NCBI RefSeq assembly: GCF_024436415.1
Contig: NZ_JAFMZQ010000002.1
Location: forward strand, 372,001 to 436,000
Length of the DNA: 64,000 nucleotides
From: Pedobacter deserti
GTDB taxonomy: Bacteria > Bacteroidota > Bacteroidia > Sphingobacteriales > Sphingobacteriaceae
Direction: 5' to 3'
Shown here: piece by piece, positions 1 through 8,751 of the stretch
How positions within the stretch are numbered: position 1 is the first letter of the stretch
Layout of the letters: each line of letters begins with the position of its first letter
Position numbers and translations under genes: made by a program
The notes under the pieces: model-generated
Told to the model about the DNA's origin: nothing
Database searches by the model: none
Seen by the model: only the letters and a program-made list of their open reading frames with translations

Positions 1-85
1 GTCGGCCGATCCTTTGAACCTTTCCAAACAGGAAATAAAAGACATCGTCGAATTCTTAAAGGCCTTAAATGATGAAAAAGATTAA
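1..85 (+). CDS. C-terminal end of a cytochrome c / di-heme peroxidase-like protein (partial)
   Basis: An open frame enters from the left edge and stops with TAA at 83-85. The last residues read SADPLNLSKQEIKDIVEFLK then ALNDEKD. This resembles the C-terminal helix of bacterial cytochrome c peroxidases and related class I cytochrome c domains, where a 'plNLt..E..dlv.FLkaL' pattern closes the domain. No haem motif lies inside the window, so the assignment rests on this tail alone. It overlaps the start of the next gene by 17 bp, which suggests co-transcription. Confidence 0.55.
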   Translation, partial: SADPLNLSKQEIKDIVEFLKALNDEKD

Positions 86-1250
86 GGTTGCTTTTTTTGC
101 TGAAATTCTGGTGGAGGACTTTGACGGGGCTGCCCGCACGATGTTTCAACTGATCAAGAGAATTGATCCCTCCCGCTTTGAGTTTCTCTTCGTTTGCGGG
201 GTAGGGCCTGACAAGCTTGTGGAGTTTGAATGCATTAAACTTCCAATAGTTACACTGCCCATCAACGCTACATATACCATGGCCTTACCGGGCCTGATGA
301 AAAAACAGCTAAAAAAGAGGCTCCGGGAGTTTATGCCCGACCTGGTTCATATTGCCACTCCCTCGCTGCTCGGAGGATTCGCCCTGAAATATGCCAACCG
401 CCAGGGGCTCCCGGTAATGACCATTTATCATACGCACTTCGTGTCGTATATAGATTACTACTTAAAATATGCGCCTTTTTTGATTGAAAAGGTGAAGCAG
501 ATGCTGGCGGATAACCAAAAGCTTTTTTATAACAGATGCGATACCATTTATGTGCCGTCAACCAGTATCATGACTGAGCTGACGAGGTATGGGGTAGACT
601 CGAACCGCATGAAACTTTGGAAACGGGGAATTAATGCCAGGCTCTTTTCACCGGATAAGCGGGACGCTCGCATTATAGAGCGGTTGACTGGCAACAACCG
701 ACCGGCCATTCTTTTTGCCAGTCGCCTGGTATGGGAAAAGAACCTCGAGACGCTGTTCAAAATATATGATGGCGTGCAAGGGGCCGGACTTGATGTCAAT
801 TTTATTGTTGCGGGCGATGGTATTGCAAAGCGTGCATGCCAGAGTCGTATGAAACGTGCAGTCTTTGTAGGTAAGCTTGGACACGATGCACTGTCGGCCT
901 TGTATGCCAGCTCAAGTATTTTTCTGTTTCCTTCTGTATCAGAAACCTATGGAAACGTTGTGCTGGAGGCGATGGCTTCCGGCCTGCCCTGTATTATTGC
1001 GGATGGTGGCGGTTCGGCCGACTTTGTTAAGGATGGTGTGAATGGATTCAAGTGTGCGCCGTATGATGCCGACCATTATGTAATGCGCATTCGCAGGTTG
1101 TTGAGTGACCGCCAGTTGGCCAGGCAGTTTTCTGCCGCCGGCCTTGCACAGTGTTTCGGTCTCGACTGGGATCAGTTAGCTACGGCTTACTTTGATGAAG
1201 TGAGCTTACTTGCAGCTCGGAGGGAGAAAGATAGTTACCGCGTTTCGTGA
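69..1250 (+). CDS. GT4 family glycosyltransferase
   Basis: This 393-aa GT-B glycosyltransferase probably transfers a sugar from a nucleotide donor to a lipid or polysaccharide acceptor at the inner face of the membrane. The N-terminal acceptor domain carries an HTHF motif at residues 121-124, typical of GDP-mannose-dependent GT4 enzymes of the MgtA/PimB type. The C-terminal donor domain has the EX7E motif at about residues 292-300 (SETYGNVVLEAM). Start is ATG at 69 or 72. The stop overlaps the GTG start of the next gene (GTGA). It lies in a run of glycosyltransferase genes, which suggests glycolipid or surface-glycan synthesis. The exact sugar and acceptor cannot be read from sequence. Confidence 0.85.
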   Translation: MMKKIKVAFFAEILVEDFDGAARTMFQLIKRIDPSRFEFLFVCGVGPDKLVEFECIKLPIVTLPINATYTMALPGLMKKQLKKRLREFMPDLVHIATPSLLGGFALKYANRQGLPVMTIYHTHFVSYIDYYLKYAPFLIEKVKQMLADNQKLFYNRCDTIYVPSTSIMTELTRYGVDSNRMKLWKRGINARLFSPDKRDARIIERLTGNNRPAILFASRLVWEKNLETLFKIYDGVQGAGLDVNFIVAGDGIAKRACQSRMKRAVFVGKLGHDALSALYASSSIFLFPSVSETYGNVVLEAMASGLPCIIADGGGSADFVKDGVNGFKCAPYDADHYVMRIRRLLSDRQLARQFSAAGLAQCFGLDWDQLATAYFDEVSLLAARREKDSYRVS

Positions 1251-2194
1251 GGCGCCGGCTAACGATACTGCTGATGCTGATCACCCTGACTTCTTTGGTG
1301 ATGTACATCCGCGCGGCCGACTTGACGCTGGCCTTGGCTGCTGTACGTAATATCGGTCCCAGGTTTTTGTTGCTCCTCGGCATTACCCTGTGCGCTTATG
1401 TTCTGGGTACCATGAGCTGGCAATACTGTCTTGGCAGTTCTGCAAAAACGCTGTCCCTTTTCCGGCTGTTTATCATTCGCCATACTGGCGAAACCTTCGG
1501 TGTGTTTAACCCGGTAAGTGTGGTTGGGGGCGACTGGCTAAAAGTTCAACTTCTTAAACAAGCGGGCATAGCGGGCGCTGCTGCCGGTAGTTCTGTCATC
1601 TTATCAAGGGCTGTTATGGTCATCAGTCAGCTGATGCTGTTCACAGCAGTGATTTTGCTGGCCTTAAGAGACAAGCAGTTGGAACTGCCCCCGGGGCTCG
1701 ACTTAAAGTATCTGATCGTAGGAGTCATATTGATTGGCGTTGTAGCAATGGTGCTATATGTTGTCGGAAAAAAATCGGGCAATGGACAACTGCGTGAAAC
1801 GTTCGAAACGATGAAAATACAGTTCCGCTTGCATAAAACCTTGCTCTTAGGGTCACTCCTGTTAGCCACCCTTCACTGGATTGTTGGCGCCATGGAGTTT
1901 TGGCTGATCCTTCATATGCTTAATATAAACATCAGCATGCTGCAGGCGATGATGGTAGACATGGGTGTCATTTTATTTAAGTCGGCGGGCGCATTTATTC
2001 CCGGTCAGCTGGGTGTAGAAGAATACGGCAACAAAGTGATGCTGCTTATTATAGGCGTGCCGGGTGCAGGTATCTGGATTACAGCCTCCATTTTACGAAG
2101 GGCCCGGCAACTGTTCTGGGTACTTTTCGGGCTGGTCATATACATCGTTTTTTTCAAGAAAACAGAGCGCATAGGATGGAAATATTGTTTGTAA
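1247..2194 (+). CDS. UPF0104 / LPG-synthase-TM type integral membrane protein
   Basis: This 315-aa polytopic membrane protein has about seven or eight hydrophobic segments and belongs to the family of lysylphosphatidylglycerol synthase transmembrane regions (PF03706, UPF0104, AglD-like). The family motif PGQLGVEEYG is visible at about residues 252-261. Such proteins sit beside glycosyltransferases and are thought to act in lipid-linked glycan export or flipping; this role is inferred. It starts with GTG at 1247, overlapping the upstream stop by 4 bp, and overlaps the downstream gene by 19 bp. There is no soluble aminoacyl-transferase domain, so it is not a full MprF. Confidence 0.75.
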   Translation: MRRRLTILLMLITLTSLVMYIRAADLTLALAAVRNIGPRFLLLLGITLCAYVLGTMSWQYCLGSSAKTLSLFRLFIIRHTGETFGVFNPVSVVGGDWLKVQLLKQAGIAGAAAGSSVILSRAVMVISQLMLFTAVILLALRDKQLELPPGLDLKYLIVGVILIGVVAMVLYVVGKKSGNGQLRETFETMKIQFRLHKTLLLGSLLLATLHWIVGAMEFWLILHMLNINISMLQAMMVDMGVILFKSAGAFIPGQLGVEEYGNKVMLLIIGVPGAGIWITASILRRARQLFWVLFGLVIYIVFFKKTERIGWKYCL

Positions 2195-3336
2195 CCCATA
2201 AATATCCACCCTCAATAGGAGGCATGGAAAAACAGAGCTATGAACTCATACAGGGCATGTCGCGCTATGCCCGGGTACATACGATAGTTTACGAGGGTGG
2301 GGGGCGATTAAAATTCTTCGCAAGCTTAAACAGGCGTATCTTGGCTGCATTAAAGGAGAATCCGGGAATATCCGTAGTACACTTTAATGACGGATTGATT
2401 GCCGCAGTGAGTTTGATGCATACGGGATATGCGCATCTCAAGCGTTGTGTCACAATGCATGGGCTCGACGTGGTGTTCCCGGGATGGATTTACCAGCGTC
2501 TGATTTTACCTCGATTCAATCGTTTCGACCTGATCATTGCTGTGAGCTGTGCTACTGCCGAGGCTTGTGCATTGAGGGGAATCAGTAAGGAGAAGGTCGT
2601 AGTGATCAACAATGGCGTAGAGACCAGCGAAAAACAGCGAGTGCAGCGGCCGGAAATGGAAGCATGGTTATCGAGCAAATATGCCATTGATGCAAGGGGA
2701 AAGCAAGTGTTTCTGGCTATGGGCCGCGCGGTAAAACGTAAAGGATTTTCCTGGTTCCTGCAGAATGTAGTGCCAGGTCTGGATAAAGACGTATTGGTGT
2801 TGCTGATTTCCCCGGGAACTGGGAAGACGGCGACCGACCGGCTTATGGCCGTATTGCCTGGATTTATAAGAACGCGGTTGGAGTTGTTTTTAGGATATCC
2901 GGGCGACGACCGTGTGATAGAGAAACTTCTGAAGGGTAGCGCGCTGTCGAAGAAAGTTTACCGCCTGCAGAGCCTGCCGGGGGCAGACATTGATACGATT
3001 TTTGCGGGTGCAGACGCGTTTGTGATGCCGAATATAGAGGTTGAAGGCGATATGGAGGGCTTTGGCCTTGTTTGTCTGGAGGCCTGCATGTATGGCCTTC
3101 CGGTTTTTGCCGCTGCAAGCGGGGGGATCACGGATGCGATTATACCAGGAAAGAATGGCGTTTTGGTGCCGCCCGGAAACGCGGAGATATGGATGGAGGA
3201 ACTAAACAACTTTGCGCTTGGTCCGGCCGACAAAACAGCGCTCGCCGGGTCGATCGTTTCATTTACCCGCGAACGTTTCAGCTGGGAAGTAATGGTGCAT
3301 AATTATTTTGTTTTTTTGTCTAAGTTTGCACGTTGA
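2176..3336 (+). CDS. GT4 family glycosyltransferase
   Basis: This second GT-B glycosyltransferase of the cluster has 386 aa. The N-terminus (VTHKYPPSIGGMEKQ) contains the glycine-rich GGxEKQ acceptor-side loop common in GT4 enzymes. The EX7E motif falls at about residues 294-302 (EGFGLVCLEAC), followed by the usual GLPVFAAASGG donor-binding turn. It starts inside the upstream membrane-protein gene and its stop overlaps a possible TTG start of the next gene. It is clearly different in sequence from the GT4 at 69, so the two probably add different residues to the same glycan. The substrate is unknown. Confidence 0.85.
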   Translation: MEILFVTHKYPPSIGGMEKQSYELIQGMSRYARVHTIVYEGGGRLKFFASLNRRILAALKENPGISVVHFNDGLIAAVSLMHTGYAHLKRCVTMHGLDVVFPGWIYQRLILPRFNRFDLIIAVSCATAEACALRGISKEKVVVINNGVETSEKQRVQRPEMEAWLSSKYAIDARGKQVFLAMGRAVKRKGFSWFLQNVVPGLDKDVLVLLISPGTGKTATDRLMAVLPGFIRTRLELFLGYPGDDRVIEKLLKGSALSKKVYRLQSLPGADIDTIFAGADAFVMPNIEVEGDMEGFGLVCLEACMYGLPVFAAASGGITDAIIPGKNGVLVPPGNAEIWMEELNNFALGPADKTALAGSIVSFTRERFSWEVMVHNYFVFLSKFAR

Positions 3337-3353
3337 CAAAGTGCAATGCGCAA

Positions 3354-4307
3354 ATGGATATATCTGTTGTAATTCCCTTATATAATGAAGATGAGTCGCT
3401 CCCTGAACTAACCGCCTGGATAGCCAGGGTGATGCAGGAGCACCGCTTTACTTATGAAGTTGTTTTTGTAGACGATGGGAGCACAGACAATTCCTGGGCA
3501 GTAATAGAAGATCTTAAAAAACAATATCCGGCCATCAGGGCCATTAAATTCAGAAGGAATTATGGTAAATCGGCTGCGCTCAATGTCGCCTTTGAGGCTG
3601 CGCAGGGTGATGTGGTGATTACCATGGATGCAGACCTGCAGGACAGTCCGGACGAGATACCGGAACTTTACCGCAGAATAAAGGAAGAAAAGTTTGACCT
3701 GATCTCCGGATGGAAAAAGAAACGCTATGATCCGGTCACCAAGACAATTCCTACCAAACTGTTCAATGCGGCTACCAGGCGCATGTCGGGCATCAAATTG
3801 AATGATTTTAACTGTGGTTTAAAGGCGTATCGCAAAGATGTGATTAAGACCATAGAGGTTTACGGCGAAATGCACAGGTATATACCCGTAATTGCCAAAT
3901 GGGCGGGATTTAAAAAGATTGGGGAGCAGGTGGTAGAGCACAGGGCGCGCAAATACGGGGTAACCAAATTTGGTCTGAGCCGCTTTATTAATGGTTTCCT
4001 GGATCTGCTGTCCATTTTCTTTGTGGGTAAGTTTGGTAAACGACCCATGCACTTTTTTGGTTCACTTGGCGTACTGAGTTTTCTGATGGGTACTTTTATG
4101 GCGCTCTGGCTTATCGGCGAGAAGCTATATCACCTTTCTGCCGGAATACCTTACCGCAGGGATGTAACCGACCAACCTTTATTCTATATCGCACTTGTAG
4201 CCATTATTGTAGGTTCACAACTGTTTTTAACTGGTTTTGTCGCAGAACTTGTTACCCGTAACGCACCGGAACGGAACCAGTATCTCATTGAAAGGGAACT
4301 TCATTAA
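3354..4307 (+). CDS. Polyprenyl-phosphate glycosyltransferase, DPM1/GtrB-like GT2
   Basis: A GT2 enzyme of 317 aa with an N-terminal GT-A domain (DISVVIPLYNEDESL) and a C-terminal pair of transmembrane helices. The catalytic region shows VDDGSTD (about 40-45) and the DAD metal-binding motif in MDADLQDSPDE (about 91-101). This architecture is that of enzymes moving a hexose from a nucleotide sugar to undecaprenyl phosphate (GtrB, ArnC, DPM1). A TTG at 3333 overlaps the preceding stop and is in frame, but the ATG at 3354 starts exactly at the conserved N-terminus and is preferred. The product would be a lipid-linked sugar for transfer on the periplasmic side. Confidence 0.85.
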   Translation: MDISVVIPLYNEDESLPELTAWIARVMQEHRFTYEVVFVDDGSTDNSWAVIEDLKKQYPAIRAIKFRRNYGKSAALNVAFEAAQGDVVITMDADLQDSPDEIPELYRRIKEEKFDLISGWKKKRYDPVTKTIPTKLFNAATRRMSGIKLNDFNCGLKAYRKDVIKTIEVYGEMHRYIPVIAKWAGFKKIGEQVVEHRARKYGVTKFGLSRFINGFLDLLSIFFVGKFGKRPMHFFGSLGVLSFLMGTFMALWLIGEKLYHLSAGIPYRRDVTDQPLFYIALVAIIVGSQLFLTGFVAELVTRNAPERNQYLIERELH

Positions 4308-4310
4308 CAC

Positions 4311-5276
4311 ATGTTTTTTTCCATCATAATTCCGCTTTACAATCGCCCGCAGGAGATCGACGAGCTGTTGCATACGCTTACCAAGCAGAGCTATATGCAG
4401 TTTGAAGTGCTGGTCATAGAAGACGGATCGGTGAACGACGCGGCGCGTATCGTACAGAAATACAGTAATGTGCTGGATATCAAATACTATGTGAAGGCGA
4501 ACTCCGGACAGGGTTTCAGCCGTAATTTCGGTTTTGAGCGTGCCTCGGGAGATTACTTTGTTATTTTCGATTCAGACTGCCTGATTCCTTCCACTTATCT
4601 GGAAACCGTGCGTGACTATTTGTATGAACACAAATTGGACGCTTATGGTGGCCCCGACGCGGCGCATGGTAGCTTTACACCGGTCCAGAAAGCCATCAGT
4701 TATTCGATGACTTCACCCTTTACTACTGGCGGTATCCGTGGAAACCGGAAGCATATCGGACAATTTCATCCGCGCAGTTTCAATATGGGGGTATCGCGCC
4801 AGGTTTGGGAGAAGGTAGGCGGATTTATCCTGACCAGGCTGGGGGAAGACATTGAATACAGCATCAGAATCCATGGGGCAGGCTTTAAGATAGGTTTGAT
4901 ACCTGACGCCTATGTGTATCATAAGCGCCGCACCAGTTTCATGCAGTTTTACAAACAACTCCACTTTTTCGGTCGCGCACGCATCAATGTGTATAAGCAT
5001 TTCCCGGCCGAACTAAAACTCGTACATTTCTTTCCCGCGGCCTTCACCTGTTTTGCAGGCCTTGCTATACTCTTCAATGTGTTTCGTCTGCCGCTGGCAT
5101 TTACTGCTAACATTTTGATACTGGTATACTTTATGTTGATATTTTTTCACGCTTGGGTTGTCAACAAGTCGTTAAAAGTTGCAATTTTGAGTGTTGTTGC
5201 TTCGTTTATACAGCTCACGGCGTATGGACTTGGTTTTATGCAGGATTTTATAAAGAGAGTAGTATTTAAACAATGA
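4311..5276 (+). CDS. GT2 family glycosyltransferase with C-terminal membrane helices
   Basis: A 321-aa GT-A fold glycosyltransferase. Residues 1-10 (MFFSIIIPLY) and VIEDGS (35-40) form the nucleotide-binding side, and FDSD at 86-89 is the DxD motif. LGEDIEYSIRIHGAG resembles the GEDxExxxR substrate/acid motif of the family. The last 80 residues contain about two or three hydrophobic helices, so the enzyme is membrane-anchored. It sits 3 bp after the polyprenyl-phosphate transferase and overlaps the next gene at an ATGA, so translational coupling is likely. Donor and acceptor are not predictable. Confidence 0.82.
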   Translation: MFFSIIIPLYNRPQEIDELLHTLTKQSYMQFEVLVIEDGSVNDAARIVQKYSNVLDIKYYVKANSGQGFSRNFGFERASGDYFVIFDSDCLIPSTYLETVRDYLYEHKLDAYGGPDAAHGSFTPVQKAISYSMTSPFTTGGIRGNRKHIGQFHPRSFNMGVSRQVWEKVGGFILTRLGEDIEYSIRIHGAGFKIGLIPDAYVYHKRRTSFMQFYKQLHFFGRARINVYKHFPAELKLVHFFPAAFTCFAGLAILFNVFRLPLAFTANILILVYFMLIFFHAWVVNKSLKVAILSVVASFIQLTAYGLGFMQDFIKRVVFKQ

Positions 5277-6061
5277 TTGATTTTTTAAAGGAAAGTACCT
5301 TTGCTGTTAATGAGGTGATCGGCAGGGCATGGACGGTGACTAAACGGAACTATTTTTCGATAGCGACAATGTGTTTCCTAATGTTCATTACTTCGAATGC
5401 GTCCGGACTAATGGCTTTTTTCCTTAAAGACGTGAGTAATGTCCTGAGTATCTTAATGGCATTCATCTTTGCTATGTTTTATTTTACCATCAATTTGTCG
5501 CTGTTCAGGTATATCTTCCATCTTCTGGACGATGAGGAGCATGACGTAAGCATCGTAAGTACTATCCCTACCCGCAGGCAGATCATTCGGTTTTTAGTTG
5601 CGACGGTGTACTTTATGCTTTGTATTGTGGGGGTATATATCTTGGTTATTTTAATCGCCTTTCCTTTTATTTACACAAGCATCCGGTTTGAAGTCATTAA
5701 GAATGTCGCTATTTCGGTCGGGATTGTGGCCATATTCATTACCTGGATCAGGATATCGTTCTTTCCGTTCTTTATCCTGGACAAGAACCTGCCGCCCTTC
5801 GCCTCTATCAAGTATAGTCTGGCTACCACAAGGGGCAACTTTACCAAGATTCTGCTCTTGCTGCTCATTTTGCTGAGTTTTCATTTGCTTTACCTGTTCT
5901 TCAGTTACATACACTGGCCTTTTGTGGCCTTTTTCGTCAATATCCTTAGTTCGTTCATTGTTGTTCCGCTTTCCAGTGTGGCCCTCACTGTGGCCTACCG
6001 CAAAATGATGAGCGAGTATCAGGACAATGGAGAACCGGATATTATTCATAATATCGTTTAA
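5273..6061 (+). CDS. Integral membrane protein of unknown function
   Basis: A 262-aa protein with roughly six transmembrane helices and short charged loops. The N-terminal soluble stretch (IDFLKESTFAVNEVIGRAW) before the first helix is like that of proteins of the DUF975 or glycerophosphodiesterase-membrane-domain type, but I cannot assign a family with certainty. It overlaps the upstream GT2 stop by 4 bp (ATGA). The following GH3-like gene begins 10 bp downstream. Its position suggests a part in envelope or glycan assembly, an inference from context only. Confidence 0.6.
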   Translation: MIDFLKESTFAVNEVIGRAWTVTKRNYFSIATMCFLMFITSNASGLMAFFLKDVSNVLSILMAFIFAMFYFTINLSLFRYIFHLLDDEEHDVSIVSTIPTRRQIIRFLVATVYFMLCIVGVYILVILIAFPFIYTSIRFEVIKNVAISVGIVAIFITWIRISFFPFFILDKNLPPFASIKYSLATTRGNFTKILLLLLILLSFHLLYLFFSYIHWPFVAFFVNILSSFIVVPLSSVALTVAYRKMMSEYQDNGEPDIIHNIV

Positions 6062-6071
6062 CATATTTTTT

Positions 6072-7571
6072 ATGGGCTGGAAAGCGGCATTGAGCAAACC
6101 ATTTGCCGCCCTGGTAATGCGGGGTATCGACAAATGGAAGAAGGACGCTGTTAAGGCGCAGCAGGAAACGCTACGTATGCTGATACATAAGGGGCAGCAT
6201 ACGGCTTTTGGGCGCGACCATCAGTTTTCCTCTATCAAGGATTATAATGATTTTAAGCGCCTGGTACCTGTTCGCGACTATGAGGAGCTTCGTCCGTATG
6301 TTGACCGCGTGGTAGCTGGCGAAGCCGATGTATTGTGGAAGGGAAAGCCTGCCTACCTGGCCAAGACTTCAGGTACAACCTCGGGTGTTAAGTATATCCC
6401 GATCTCCAAAGAATCTATGCCGGAACATATCAAAGCCGCCAGGAACGCTTTGTTGACCTATATCCATGAAACCGGCAAAGCCGATTTTGTGAACGGAAAG
6501 ATGATTTTTCTGCAGGGCAGTCCCCTGCTTAGCGAAAAGCATGGCATTAAAGTGGGCAGGCTCTCGGGCATTGTGGCCAACCTGGTACCTGCCTATCTGC
6601 AAAAAAACAGGTTGCCTTCGTTTGCCACCAACTGTATCGAAGATTGGGAGCAGAAGGTAGATGCCATTGTTTCTGAAACGGTGAAGGAAGACATGAGACT
6701 CATATCGGGCATACCGCCCTGGGTACAAATGTATTTTGACCGTCTGATACAGCACTCGGGCGGCAAACCTGTAAAGGACATATTCCCGAATTTTAGTTTA
6801 TATGTCTATGGAGGGGTCAACTTTGAGCCTTATCGCACAAAGATCGAGGCCAGTATTGGCAAACGCATCGATGCGATAGAGACTTATCCTGCTTCTGAAG
6901 GCTTTATTGCCTATCAGGATTCTCAGACCGATAAGGGTTTGCTGCTCCTGGCTGATGCAGGGATATTTTATGAGTTTGTGCCGGCCGAAGAGTACTACAA
7001 TGACAATCCACAGCGGATTAGTCTGAAGGATGTAGAACTTGATAAGAATTATGCGCTGATTCTGAATACCAATGCCGGGCTATGGGGTTACAGTATTGGC
7101 GATACGGTTAAGTTTGTGTCCCTAAATCCGTATAAGATTGTGGTCACAGGACGTATTAAGCATTTTATATCGGCTTTTGGCGAACATGTGATCGGTGAAG
7201 AAGTGGAGCACGCACTGCTTAGCGTGGCCAACGAAGAAGGGGTTGGTATCACAGAATTTACGGTAGCGCCCCGGATAGCGGTTGAGCCTGGTGAACTCCC
7301 TTATCACGAATGGTTTATTGAGTTTTCCAGGCCGCCGGTCGACCTTCCCGCTTTCAGCAAACGGGTAGATCAGGCTTTACAAAAGAAGAATATTTACTAT
7401 TTTGACCTGATTGAAGGGAAAATTCTGCAGCCGTTAATTATAAGACCTTTGAGAAAAGATGCTTTTGTCAATTATATGCGCTCGCAGGGTAAACTGGGCG
7501 GGCAGAACAAGGTGCCGCGACTGGCTAATGACAGGAAGATTGCGGATGATTTAATCGCGTTTATACATTGA
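6072..7571 (+). CDS. GH3 auxin-responsive promoter family protein (acyl-adenylate / amido synthetase-like)
   Basis: A 499-aa member of the GH3 family (PF03321), ANL-superfamily enzymes that activate a carboxylic acid with ATP and often conjugate it to an amine. Visible signatures are the P-loop-like AKTSGTTSGVKYIP at about residues 99-112 and the YPASEGF region that forms part of the AMP site. Bacterial members are common in Bacteroidota and their substrates are unknown. The reading frame is open upstream to an ATG at 6027, but that part lies within the preceding gene; the ATG at 6072 gives the usual family N-terminus (MGWKAALSKPF). The stop overlaps the dxr start. Confidence 0.85.
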   Translation: MGWKAALSKPFAALVMRGIDKWKKDAVKAQQETLRMLIHKGQHTAFGRDHQFSSIKDYNDFKRLVPVRDYEELRPYVDRVVAGEADVLWKGKPAYLAKTSGTTSGVKYIPISKESMPEHIKAARNALLTYIHETGKADFVNGKMIFLQGSPLLSEKHGIKVGRLSGIVANLVPAYLQKNRLPSFATNCIEDWEQKVDAIVSETVKEDMRLISGIPPWVQMYFDRLIQHSGGKPVKDIFPNFSLYVYGGVNFEPYRTKIEASIGKRIDAIETYPASEGFIAYQDSQTDKGLLLLADAGIFYEFVPAEEYYNDNPQRISLKDVELDKNYALILNTNAGLWGYSIGDTVKFVSLNPYKIVVTGRIKHFISAFGEHVIGEEVEHALLSVANEEGVGITEFTVAPRIAVEPGELPYHEWFIEFSRPPVDLPAFSKRVDQALQKKNIYYFDLIEGKILQPLIIRPLRKDAFVNYMRSQGKLGGQNKVPRLANDRKIADDLIAFIH

Positions 7572-8743
7572 AGAATATATCTATACTAGGTGCAACGGGC
7601 TCTATCGGGACCCAGGCCTTGGAGGTTGTTGAAGCCCACGCAGATTTGTACCGCGTCTGCGCGCTTACCGCGCATTCGAACGCCAAACTTCTGATCAGTC
7701 AGGCGCAAAAGTTTAAGCCGGACCTGGTGGTGATTGGTGACGACCAGTACTACGCCGAAGTAAAAGCAGCCTTGCCGGGCATCAAAGTGCTGACCGGTCA
7801 GCAGGCGCTGTGCGAAGCAGCGGCATTGCCTCAGGCCGAGCTGGTGCTTACCGCGCTGGTGGGCGCTGCGGGCTTACAGCCTACCATTTCTGCCATTGAA
7901 GCGGGGAAGGATATTGCGCTGGCCAACAAAGAAACGCTGGTTGTTGCAGGCGATATCGTGACACAGCTTGCGGAGCAGCATGGCGTAAAGATCATTCCGG
8001 TTGATTCCGAGCATTCGGCCATCTACCAGTGCCTGGTAGGTGAGGAAGTTAATCCGGTAGAAAAGATTTACCTGACTGCATCGGGTGGCCCGTTCAGGGG
8101 GAAGGATCGCGAAGCACTGGCGGGGGTGACTAAAGCTGCGGCTTTAAAGCATCCAAACTGGACCATGGGCGCAAAGATCACCATCGATTCTGCTTCGTTG
8201 ATGAATAAAGGACTGGAGGTGATCGAAGCACGCTGGCTGTTTGGTCTTGACCCGGATCAGATCGACGTTATTGTTCATCCGCAATCTATCGTACATTCAC
8301 TGGTGCAGTTTACCGACGGTTCTATAAAAGCCCAGATGGGTTTGCCCGATATGAAGCTGCCAATCCACTATGCTTTAGCCTATCCAGGCAGAATAACGAG
8401 TAGCTACGAACGTTTTAACTTTATGGATTATCCGGAGTTCACGTTCTCCAAACCTGACATGCATACCTTCCGCAATCTGCAGCTGGCATACCATGCGCTC
8501 AGGAAGGGCGGCAATATGCCCTGCATCATCAATGCGGCCAACGAAGTGGTCGTCAATGCCTTTTTAAACGACCAGATCGGCTTTCTGCAAATGAGCGACG
8601 TGATTGAGCGTTGTATGGAAGATATCCCTTTTATAGAAAAGCCAAGCCTCGATAATTATTTAGAAACCGACAGCTATACCCGTATATTTGCCGGCGACTT
8701 GGTAACAAAACAAGCTTTTTTAACTCAAAACATAAAATATTAG
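7568..8743 (+). CDS. dxr: 1-deoxy-D-xylulose 5-phosphate reductoisomerase
   Basis: The second enzyme of the MEP isoprenoid pathway: it rearranges and reduces DXP to 2-C-methyl-D-erythritol 4-phosphate with NADPH. The 391-aa protein has the NADPH-binding GATGSIG at residues 8-14, the catalytic-domain SGGPFRG, and the substrate/metal region NWTMGAKITIDSASLMNKGL, all standard for Dxr. It begins with TTG, overlapping the GH3-like stop as TTGA. No nearby ATG would keep the Rossmann N-terminus. rseP follows 8 bp downstream, a dxr-rseP order common in bacteria. MEP-derived isoprenoids supply the undecaprenyl phosphate used by the upstream glycosyltransferase genes. Confidence 0.97.
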   Translation: MKNISILGATGSIGTQALEVVEAHADLYRVCALTAHSNAKLLISQAQKFKPDLVVIGDDQYYAEVKAALPGIKVLTGQQALCEAAALPQAELVLTALVGAAGLQPTISAIEAGKDIALANKETLVVAGDIVTQLAEQHGVKIIPVDSEHSAIYQCLVGEEVNPVEKIYLTASGGPFRGKDREALAGVTKAAALKHPNWTMGAKITIDSASLMNKGLEVIEARWLFGLDPDQIDVIVHPQSIVHSLVQFTDGSIKAQMGLPDMKLPIHYALAYPGRITSSYERFNFMDYPEFTFSKPDMHTFRNLQLAYHALRKGGNMPCIINAANEVVVNAFLNDQIGFLQMSDVIERCMEDIPFIEKPSLDNYLETDSYTRIFAGDLVTKQAFLTQNIKY

Positions 8744-8751
8744 ACTAAGAT

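Noticed and set aside
5651..6133. 160-codon minus-strand frame across the end of the membrane protein and start of the GH3-like gene
   Set aside because: Low-complexity, Gln/Asn/Lys-rich composition and antisense to well-supported genes on the plus strand.
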